Below, one piece after another: positions 56,124 through 64,000 of a stretch of 64,000 nucleotides of DNA (position 1 is the first letter of the stretch; every line of letters starts with the position of its first letter). The translations under genes were made by a program, and so were the position numbers. The stretch lies in the NCBI GenBank assembly GCA_024663395.1, contig JANFAH010000131.1, positions 1-64,000 on the forward strand, given 5' to 3'. This DNA comes from Pisolithus tinctorius (lineage: Eukaryota > Basidiomycota > Agaricomycetes > Boletales > Pisolithaceae). Under the pieces are notes generated by a model. The model had not been told where the DNA came from. It saw only the letters and a list, made by a program, of their open reading frames with translations, and did not search any database.

Positions 56124-57962
56124 TGTCACACACCAAAGGTGTTGTGGACATGACTACAGCTGACTCTGCCTAACTTGTCAACAAGTTGCGCACCCATGCC
56201 ATGCATATGAAGACTAAAGCCCTCATGCGTAGAAAGACTGCTAGACATGAGCAGTCATCCTTTGCACAAGAATGAGTGGTCAGTGCTAGAGAGAAAAGAG
56301 GAAGTGAGTTAAGCATGCATTAAAAGTTTTTAGTGCCTGTGTATGGCATTCCGGTTTTCATCATATCTCCACCATTTCCAAAGATATCGACTCCATTCTC
56401 ACACTCGCCTAAAGTGCTCAGCCATGCCATCCTGCCTTCCAAATTTGGAGAGGATCCTCGCACCCTACACATTTCTACAGCACTCCAACCATCAGACGCT
56501 CATTTTACTAAGTCCATCAGATATGGCCACCTCTTCGTCAATCATCTCACTTGTCTCATTTGCCAGAGACAATGGCTACATATATCTGCCAGGTGTTCCC
56601 ACCAGCTTCCGTCCTGAAGCCCCCTGGTTCATTCTCTCACTGTCAGCCCCATCCCATCCCATGCAGCTTGGTCAGCATGTTCTTCTTGTCAGTATGACTT
56701 CCAGAAGGACATTTTTTGGTCACCTCAGGTCTGTCACTCAGTTACAAAGGTCTTATGTGGTTGTTTCAGTCTCCCCACTTGATGAAGCATATGGATTGTT
56801 CCTCCCTGCTCCCTGCACTGTCTTTGTTCCAATCTCATCCATCGTTCTCCCCACATTGTGACAGCTGCAGTATGATCTACTGTCCTCCAGCCTCCCTGAT
56901 CACATTCATGACGAGTATGATGTGCATCTTGCCTTGTTACTGCAAGGCCCAGCAGAAGATGTCCCCCCTTCTCCCTCTCCTCCATCAGAGCCCCATTCAT
57001 GAAGTATTTATTGACTTCACTGAGAGGATGAGTAGGTGGGGGACACAATCACCTATGCTCCCATTACTCCACAGACCCCCAATGCCCTAGCCTTTTGACA
57101 CCTGACTCATGCTGTCCTTTTCTGGAATTAATACTTCCCCATCTGGAAACACTGTCTATCTGTTATCCAATCTGTTGGTCCAGTGATGTCTCTGCCGAGA
57201 TCTGACTTGCATCGCCACCCCCTAATGTGATTCAGTGCGCTTACCCAGTTTCTGACTCTATTTGACTCATACTGTGATATTTTGACTGTCCTTGACTTGT
57301 TCATTGCCAATACTTACCAATCCTCTTTGCTTGCTTACTTTTTGTTTCTTGCTTACTCATCATGATTACTCAGTCCTTACTCATTACTTACCAAGCATTT
57401 GTGCCTTGTTTGTCACAAGCTGTGCTTCCCCCACAGTATATAAACCCCATGTACTTAGCTACCAAAAAGCAATCCAGTCAGTCAGCTCAGCTCTCTCAGT
57501 GCAGAACTTGTTGTTGACAGTTGAGGCTCATTTGGAAGAGTCTATCTGTCATCATTCATATATTTGGTAGTTGAGGCTCATTCAGAAGGGTCTATCTACC
57601 ACCTTCCATCATCTGCAGTCTTATCCACCCTAGTCAGCACTCTTGCTTAGTCATCCATCCACTCCTGCGTAACTTGTCATTGACTTGCACCAGGAACATG
57701 TATTATCAAAGTCCATTACTCCCAAGTCCTTTCAGCTGAACACCTTCACTCTGTTCAGCATTCCCTATTCAGTTATCACTCGTTCATCTGCTCTTGCATA
57801 ACTTGTCATCAACTTGTGCTAGGAGCACCTGCCATCGAAATTTCCCCCACTTAGATTTTTCTGCACTCCAGGTTCTGCAGAGGCACACCACCACACTCAC
57901 TTTATTTGTCTTTTGTGTTGGATTTGTTTGGTTTATACCAGCTTTCCACACTTCGACTCACA
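56124..57962 (+). repeat. 1.84-kb TG...CA unit B
   Basis: 1839 bp, starting TGTCACACACC and ending CTTCGACTCACA. From about 56660 to its end it is nearly identical to unit C on the opposite strand; earlier it differs more. Left flank CTGC, right flank TTGC. TATA-like box at 57437-57444. Confidence 0.88.
56333..56861 (+). pseudogene. Conserved unit frame, copy B
   Basis: The same frame as at 1724-2393, with the same one-base frameshift between the head (MPVYGIPVFII, from 56333) and the body (SFARDNGYIYLPG, TSRRTFFGHLRS). It ends at TGA 56859-56861, where copy A has CGA. Function unknown. Confidence 0.5.
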
Positions 57963-58983
57963 TTGCCTCAGGTCTGTCAGTCAGTTAAAAAGGTCTTATG
58001 TGGTCATTTTGGTCTCCCCACTTGATGAAGCATATGGATCCTTCCTCCCTGCTTCCTGCACTGTCTTTATTCCAATCTCATCCATCATTCTCCCCACATT
58101 GCAACAGCTGCAGTATAATCTACTGTTCTCCAGTCTTCCTGATGGCATTCATGATGAGTATGACATGCATCTTGCCTTTTTGTTGCAAGACCCAGCAGAA
58201 GATGTCCCCTCTTCTCCCTCTCCTCCATCAGAGCCCTGTTTATGAAGTATTTATTGACTTTGCTGAGAGGATGAATGGGTGGGGGACACAATTGCCTATG
58301 CTCCCATTGCCCCATAGACCCCCAATGCCCTAGTCCTTTGACACCTGACTCATGCCATCCATTTCTGGAATTGATACTTCCCCATCTGGAAACACCATCC
58401 ATCTGTTATCCAATCTGTTGGTCCAGTGATGTCTCTGCTGAGATCTGACTTGTATTGCCACCCCCTAATGTGATGTCAGTGCACTTACCCAGTTTCTGAC
58501 TCTATTTGACTCATTCTGTGATATTTTGACTGTCCTTGACTTGTTTATTGCCAATACTTACCAGTTCCTCTATGCTTGCTTACTTTTCATTTCTCACTTA
58601 CTCATCAGGATCACTCAGTGCTTACAGTCCTTACTCATTACTTACCAAGCATTTGTGCCTTGTTTGTCATAGGCTGTGCTCCCCCACAGTATATAAACCC
58701 CCATGTACTTAGCTAAAAAAACAAGCAATTCAGAAGCATTCAGTCAGTCAGTTCAGTCCTTCTCAGCATAACTCATCATTGACAGTTGAGGCTCCATGAA
58801 GGGGTCTATCTGTCATCATTCATCATCTGCAGACCATGCCATGCTTAGTCAGCAGTTTTTGCTTAGTCATCCCTCTACTCCTGCATAACTCATCATCAAC
58901 TTGCACTAGGAGTCCTTTTGGCTGAACACCTTTGCTCTGTTCAGTGTCTCCCTCTCAGTCAGCACTCATTTATCTTCTCCTGC
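57963..58983 (+). repeat. Unit U, middle piece (inverted)
   Basis: Starts TTGCCTCAGGTCTGTC, collinear with unit A from about 2113, and ends CTTCTCCTGC. It is on the plus strand while the other two pieces of U are on the minus strand. In its conserved frame the CGA codon of copy A is CAA. Confidence 0.8.
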
Positions 58984-59631
58984 TGTCAAGTCTGGGCCTA
59001 CTCTGACCAACTCCCATGCTTAACAAGGTCTGGGGAGGGGTCCAGAAGCAAGTCTGACATGAAAGAACAGAACTCCAACTAGCAGAGTGTTGGCAGGAAC
59101 AAAGACCACTGAAGTAAAGGCAGAGCGGAGTGAGGGTGCCAGGATTAGCTCATGTGCCACCCCCTTGCACAATCTCAGCCCTCGTATTTCAGAGGTAGAG
59201 ACCAAACAGATTGTCAGAGGTAACTCCAACAGACAGAGGTCAGAGACAGAAGGAGTAGGAACTAAGTTGATATTCATACTGAGGAATGGCAGAGTATGAT
59301 ACATGCTTTTATACTACTACAGAGGTACAGTAACTGGAATCAGAACTGACATATGGAGACTCATAAAATTTCAAGTAAAACTTCCCAGATGATGAATGAA
59401 GGGTAGATGGAGGACATATGAGTGGGTAACATAGAACATCCAGAAAAGGAAACAGTCCAGGTGCTGAACCATGTGGTGCACACACTGTGGAGTACCTGGC
59501 TGTGCACTGTCAGGGAGAAGTCTGAAGGTAGTCACATGACTCCTCAGAGAATGGTCCACTTGGTCTGGTAGGAGAGCAACACAAGTCTGACAGCAGTGGA
59601 GTGCAGATGGTTTGTAAATGACAGAGGGTGG
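58984..59631 (-). repeat. Gypsy-type LTR Y, 3' part
   Basis: On the minus strand it runs from CCACCCTCTGTC to CCAGACTTGACA. It holds a TATA-like GTATAAAAG (complement of 59306-59314) and GAATATCAACTTAGT, the same start-region motif as in the CCGG-rich LTRs, so the families are related. Its outer edge at 58984 is flanked by CCTGC. Confidence 0.75.
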
Positions 59632-59862
59632 TGTGAGTCGAAGTGTGGAAAGCTGGTATAAACCAAACAAATCCAACACAAAAGACAAATAAAGTGAGTG
59701 TGGTGGTGTGCCTCTGCAGAACCTGGAGTGCAGAAAAATCTAAGTGGGGGAAATTTCGATGGCAGGTGCTCCTAGCATAAGTTGATGACAAGTTATGCAA
59801 GAGCAGATGAACGAGTGATAACTGAATAGGGAATGCTGAACAGAGTGAAGGTGTTCAGCTGA
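59632..59862 (-). repeat. 1.84-kb unit C, 3' part
   Basis: The last 231 bp of a minus-oriented copy, nearly identical to the end of unit B. It is interrupted after CTGA by unit D and continues at 61677. Confidence 0.88.
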
Positions 59863-61672
59863 TGTGAGTCAAAGTGAGGTTCAGTGGTGGAAACCAACCA
59901 AAACCAACACAAAAGACAATAAGAGCAAGTGGTGGTGTGCCTATGCAGTACCTAGATGGTAGAATCTTTGATTGGGAAGGGTTTTTGTGAGCTACAATAC
60001 TCAAAGATGAGTGCTGAGGGTTGGGGGTGCTCCTGACGAAGAAGGAGCAGGAATGCGATAGAATGCGATGGGGTAGACTGCTGTCAGCCTACAGAAGGAT
60101 GGATGGAGACTTAATGCAATGCTCTGAGCTGCACTGAGCTCAGGGAGGACTTGGAGTGAAGTATATTGATGATAGACAATGATAAGCGAAGTAGATGACA
60201 GTTAGACCCTTAATAAAGTCTCAACTATCAAAGCTGCTGAATGATTTACTGAGTGATGATAAAATGCGAGCAAGAGGGGCTCTCTGACGTCTTCTTCCTT
60301 TTTTTTTTGCTATCTAAGTACAGTGATTTATATACAGTACAGGTGCATTGCCTATGGAAAACAAGGTGCAAACACTTGGTAAGTGATTGGTAACTGATGA
60401 ATAAGGAATGTAAGCAGTGGGTAATCATCTTAGAAAGCATTGGTGAGCATTGGTAAGGATAAGTAAGCCAAAAAGCGAAGAATCAGTAAGCAAAGTCAAA
60501 AGATTGGTAAGTATTGGCAATAGGTGAGTCAAAGACAGTCAGAATGTCAAGGTATGAGTCAAGTAACATCAGGAACTGGGAAAGTGCACTGGAATCGCAT
60601 TAGGGGGAGGCTGTGCATGTCACATCTCGAAGAGATTGCCTCTGGGCCAAAGTGGGATGACAGAGAGGCAGTGCTGATCTGATGGTGATATAGTACATCC
60701 AAAAGTGGACAGGGTGAGTCAGATGTCAACAGGGTCAAGCTTTGGGGGTCTGTGGGGTGACAGGAACATAGGGGATCGCAACTTTCCCCCCCTTACTGTC
60801 CTCTCAGTGAAGCAGGTAAAACTTCATGAATGAGACTCTGTTGGAAGAGAGGACAAAGAGGGAGCATCTTCTGCTGTATCTTGCAATAAGGAGGCAAGAT
60901 GTGCATCATACTCATCATGGATGCGATCAGGGAGAGTGGAGAACAGTAGATTATACTGTAGCTGTCACAATTTGGGAAGAATGATGGACAAGACTGGTAT
61001 GAAGACATTGCAGGGAGCAGGGAGGAAGGATCCATATGCTTCTTGGACTGGAGAGACTGAAACAACCACATAAGACCTTTCCAAGTGAATGACAGACCTG
61101 AGGTGACCAAAGAATGTCCTCCTAGAGGTCATACTGACAAAAAGAACATGCTGTCCAAGCTGGATGGGCTGAGAGGGGGCAGACAAGGATGGGATGTACC
61201 AGGATGCTTCAGGATGGAAGCTGGTAGGAACTCCTGGTAGATATACATAGCCATGGTCCCTAGCAAAGGGGACAAGTGAAATGATTGATGTGGAGGCAGC
61301 CATATCAGAAGAATTAGTGAAATGAGCATCTTTTGGAGGGAGTGCTGTAGAAATGTGTGGAGTGCACAAATCCTTTCCAATTTTGGAAGGTAGGATCGCG
61401 TAGCTGAGCACTACAAGCGAGTGTGGGAATGGTCTCAGTATCTGCAGAAATGGCAGAGATACATCGAAAACTGGAATGCTGTACATGGGCGCTTAAGAAT
61501 TTTCATCAGTGCTTAACTCGCTTCCTTCCTTTTGGCATTGATGACCTGTTCTTGTGTGAGGGATGACTGTCAACATTTCTGGCTGTCCTTCTTCACATGA
61601 GAGCCATGGTCTTCATCTCCATTCATCAGCTGCATCCATGTCCACCTCACCAAACACCTTTGGTGTGTGACA
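59863..61672 (-). repeat. 1.81-kb TG...CA unit D, nested in C
   Basis: 1810 bp, starting (minus strand) TGTCACACACCAAAGG and ending TTTGACTCACA. Flanks are CTGA (59859-59862) and CCAA (61673-61676), both one CpG transition from CCGA; unit A has CCAA and unit B has CTGA at this site. It is the most diverged full copy in sequence. Confidence 0.88.
60965..61486 (-). CDS. Conserved unit frame, unshifted copy D
   Basis: A 173-codon frame from MYSIPVFDVSLPF to PVLSIILPKL that joins head and body without the frameshift found in the other copies, because it lacks one base next to TTCTGATATGG. It stops at TGA where copy A has CGA and would otherwise run on. No known domain. This copy best represents the ancestral frame; whether it is expressed is unknown. 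Confidence 0.4.
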   Translation of the reverse strand: MYSIPVFDVSLPFLQILRPFPHSLVVLSYAILPSKIGKDLCTPHISTALPPKDAHFTNSSDMAASTSIISLVPFARDHGYVYLPGVPTSFHPEASWYIPSLSAPSQPIQLGQHVLFVSMTSRRTFFGHLRSVIHLERSYVVVSVSPVQEAYGSFLPAPCNVFIPVLSIILPKL

Positions 61673-61676
61673 CCAA

Positions 61677-63284
61677 AAGGACTTGGGAGTAATGGACTTT
61701 GATAATACATGTTCCTGGTGCAAGTCAATGACAAGTTACGCAGGAGTGGATGGATGACTAAGCAAGAGTGCTGACTAGGGTGGATAAGACTGCAGATGAT
61801 GGAAGGTGGTAGATAGACCCTTCTGAATGAGCCTCAACTACCAAATATATGAATGATGACAGATAGACTCTTCCAAATGAGCCTCAACTGTCAACAACAA
61901 GTTCTGCACTGAGAGAGCTGAGCTGACTGACTGGATTGCTTTTTGGTAGCTAAGTACATGGGGTTTATATACTGTGGGGGAAGCACAGCTTGTGACAAAC
62001 AAGGCACAAATGCTTGGTAAGTAATGAGTAAGGACTGAGTAATCATGATGAGTAAGCAAGAAACAAAAAGTAAGCAAGCAAAGAGGATTGGTAAGTATTG
62101 GCAATGAACAAGTCAAGGACAGTCAAAATATCACAGTATGAGTCAAATAGAGTCAGAAACTGGGTAAGCGCACTGAATCACATTAGGGGGTGGCGATGCA
62201 AGTCAGATCTCGGCAGAGACATCACTGGACCAACAGATTGGATAACAGATAGACAGTGTTTCCAGATGGGGAAGTATTAATTCCAGAAAAGGACAGCATG
62301 AGTCAGGTGTCAAAAGGCTAGGGCATTGGGGGTCTGTGGAGTAATGGGAGCATAGGTGATTGTGTCCCCCACCTACTCATCCTCTCAGTGAAGTCAATAA
62401 ATACTTCATGAATGGGGCTCTGATGGAGGAGAGGGAGAAGGGGGGACATCTTCTGCTGGGCCTTGCAGTAACAAGGCAAGATGCACATCATACTCGTCAT
62501 GAATGTGATCAGGGAGGCTGGAGGACAGTAGATCATACTGCAGCTGTCACAATGTGGGGAGAACGATGGATGAGATTGGAACAAAGACAGTGCAGGGAGC
62601 AGGGAGGAACAATCCATATGCTTCATCAAGTGGGGAGACTGAAACAACCACATAAGACCTTTGTAACTGAGTGACAGACCTGAGGTGACCAAAAAATGTC
62701 CTTCTGGAAGTCATACTGACAAGAAGAACATGCTGACCAAGCTGCATGGGATGGGACAGGGCTGACAGCGAGGGAATGAACCAGGGGGCTTCAGGACAGA
62801 AGCTGGTGGGAACACCTGGCAGATATACATAGCCATTGTCTCTGGCAAATGAGACAAGTGAGATGATCGACGAAGAGGTGGCCATATCTGATGGACTTAG
62901 TAAAATGAGCATCTGATGGTTGGAGTGCTGTAGAAATGCATAGGGTGTGAGGATCCTCTCCAAATTTGGAAGGCAGGATGGCATGGCTGAGCACTTTAGG
63001 CAAGTGTGAGAATGGAGTTGATATCTTTGGAAATGGTTGAGATACAATGAAAACTGGAATGCCATACATGGGCACTAAAAACTTTTAATGCATGCTTAAC
63101 TTGCTTCCTCTTTTCTCTCTAGCACTGATGACTCATTCTTGTGTGAAGGATGACTGCTCACGTCTAGCAGTCTTTCTACACATGAGGGCTTTAGTCTTCA
63201 TATGCATGGCATGGGTGTGCAACTTGTCAATGAGTTAGGCAGAGTCAGCTGTAGTCATGTCCACAACACCTTTGGTGTGTGACA
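61677..63284 (-). repeat. 1.84-kb unit C, 5' part
   Basis: 1608 bp, which with 59632-59862 makes 1839 bp, exactly the length of unit B. On the minus strand it starts TGTCACACACC, directly after GGTCAC of unit U. Confidence 0.88.
62547..63075 (-). pseudogene. Conserved unit frame, copy C
   Basis: The same frameshifted arrangement as copies A and B. The head (MPMYGIPVFIVSQPF) starts at 63075 and the body stops at TGA 62549-62547. Differences from copy B are concentrated in this first half. Confidence 0.5.
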
Positions 63285-63881
63285 GTGACCAAAGAATGTC
63301 CTTCTGGAAGTCATACTGATGAGGAGAACACACTGACCAAGCTGCATGGAATGGAATGGGGCTGACAACAATGGAATGAACCAGGGGGCTTCAGGATGGA
63401 AGCTGGTGGGAACACCTAGCAGATATATGTAGCCATTGTCTCTGGCAAATGAGACAAGCAAGATGGTTGACAAAGAGCAGCCATATCTGATGGACTTAGT
63501 GAAATGAGCATCCGATGGTTGGAGTGCTGTAGAAATGCATAGCGTGCAAGGATCCTCTCCAAATTTGGAAGGCAGGATGGCATGGCTGAGCACTTTAAGT
63601 TTGTGTGAGAATGGAGTTGATATCTTTGAAAATGGTTGAGATACAATGAAAACCAGAATGCTGTACACAGGCACTAATAACCTTTAATGCATGCCTAACT
63701 TGCTTCCTCTTTTCTCTTTAGCACTGAAGACTTGTTCTTGTGTGAGGGATGACTGCTCACATCTGGCAGTCTTTACACATGAGGGCTTTAGTCTTCATAT
63801 GCATGGCATGGGCATGCAACTCATCAACAAGTTAGGCAGAGTCTGCTGTAACCATGTCCACAACACCTTTGGTGTGTGACA
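63285..63881 (-). repeat. Unit U, 5' piece
   Basis: On the minus strand it reads from TGTCACACACC to CATTCTTTGGTCAC, where unit C begins. The next base block of U is found at 57963. It contains the frameshifted head of the conserved frame (63674-63480). Confidence 0.82.
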
Positions 63882-64000
63882 CCAGTTGGTTTCCCATGCT
63901 ACTGGCCTTGTTCCCACACTCCCAGTCTTAAGTCTAGTCCTCCGGACTTAACCCCTGACCTCTGGCCTTAACTCCAGTCCAACTGGACTTGGCCCCTGTC
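63882..64000 (+). repeat. LTR relic of CCGG-rich family, second part
   Basis: CCAGTTGGTTTCCCATGC continues the relic left at 55859 (compare CCGGTCGGTTTCCCACGC in the solo LTR) and runs off the window end. Confidence 0.88.

Larger units (their letters stand above)
55860..63881. mobile_element. Nested, partly inverted cluster of 1.8-kb TG...CA units
   Basis: Flanked by CTGG (55856-55859) and CCAG (63882-63885), both derivable from CCGG in the LTR relic. The cluster starts TGTGAGTTGAAG and ends GGTGTGTGACA, the ends of a minus-oriented unit U. U is now in three pieces (63881-63285, 58983-57963 inverted, 56034-55860) that add up to about 1.78 kb once duplications are counted once, close to the 1.81-1.86 kb of complete copies. 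Inserted in it are two full copies in opposite orientation (56124-57962 and 59632-63284), a third copy inside the second of those, and a split Gypsy-type LTR. Confidence 0.82.

Noticed and set aside
56124..63284. Units B and C as the two LTRs of one ordinary retrotransposon
   Set aside because: They are in opposite orientation and their flanks pair crosswise (U with U, Y with Y), which fits two separate insertions plus an inversion better than one element.
1..64000. Classic RIP (CpA-directed) as the cause of decay
   Set aside because: Changes sit at former CG as TG/CA pairs; CA dinucleotides elsewhere are abundant, so methyl-CpG deamination fits better. Dinucleotide counts were not computed.

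Overview
The window looks like repeat-dominated DNA from a filamentous basidiomycete, most likely an Agaricomycete. The evidence is a KDZ-family transposase gene with short (about 45-60 nt) GT-AG introns, a two-gene PIF/Harbinger element with a Myb/SANT-like partner, a Ty3/Gypsy chromovirus with a C-terminal chromodomain, and a decayed fragment of a fungal ERG26-type sterol dehydrogenase. I see no rRNA, tRNA or CRISPR, and no clearly intact host gene. Almost all of the 64 kb can be assigned to mobile elements inserted into minisatellites, into each other, or into short host gaps.

Layout. (1) 1-12150: a 41-46 bp minisatellite, split by a Copia-type element (998-10700; LTRs of 467/468 bp; 4-bp target duplication GCAG). 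The element keeps only a gag-like frame. Its interior also holds a 1.86-kb TG...CA unit (A) and a stretch with an antisense ERG26 fragment. (2) 13143-14046: a solo LTR with a 5-bp duplication. (3) 14363-35916: a 21.5-kb KDZ transposon, the centrepiece. It has 233-bp terminal inverted repeats with one mismatch, an 8-bp target duplication GTGCATGG, two mirrored subterminal arrays of about 60-bp hairpin units, a multi-exon KDZ transposase, a second minus-strand gene, a plus-strand gene, and between them tandem intron-like repeats and clusters of stem-loops with a nearly constant loop. (4) 36014-49219: a Ty3/Gypsy chromovirus (399-bp LTRs, duplication CATGC), interrupted between protease and reverse transcriptase by a CCGG-rich non-autonomous LTR element (38832-45581). 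(5) 49384-52650: a PIF/Harbinger element (107-bp inverted repeats, duplication TTA). (6) 52936-55392: two tandem-repeat families and a small inverted-repeat element. (7) 55393-64000: an LTR relic holding a five-layer nest of the same 1.8-kb TG...CA family, part of it inverted.

Two themes link the regions. First, the older elements carry the signature of CpG decay: paired TG/CA alternatives where CG is expected, CGA-to-TGA stops in unrelated genes, and a D-to-N change in the reverse transcriptase active site. The KDZ coding interior is still visibly CG-rich, so it is younger or was protected. Second, all five readable insertions of the 1.8-kb family have 4-bp target duplications of the form YCGN, and usually one copy has become YTGN and the other YCAN. 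This lets the nest be taken apart and an inversion be reconstructed. Exon boundaries, family names and decay directions were read by eye; no database search was run.
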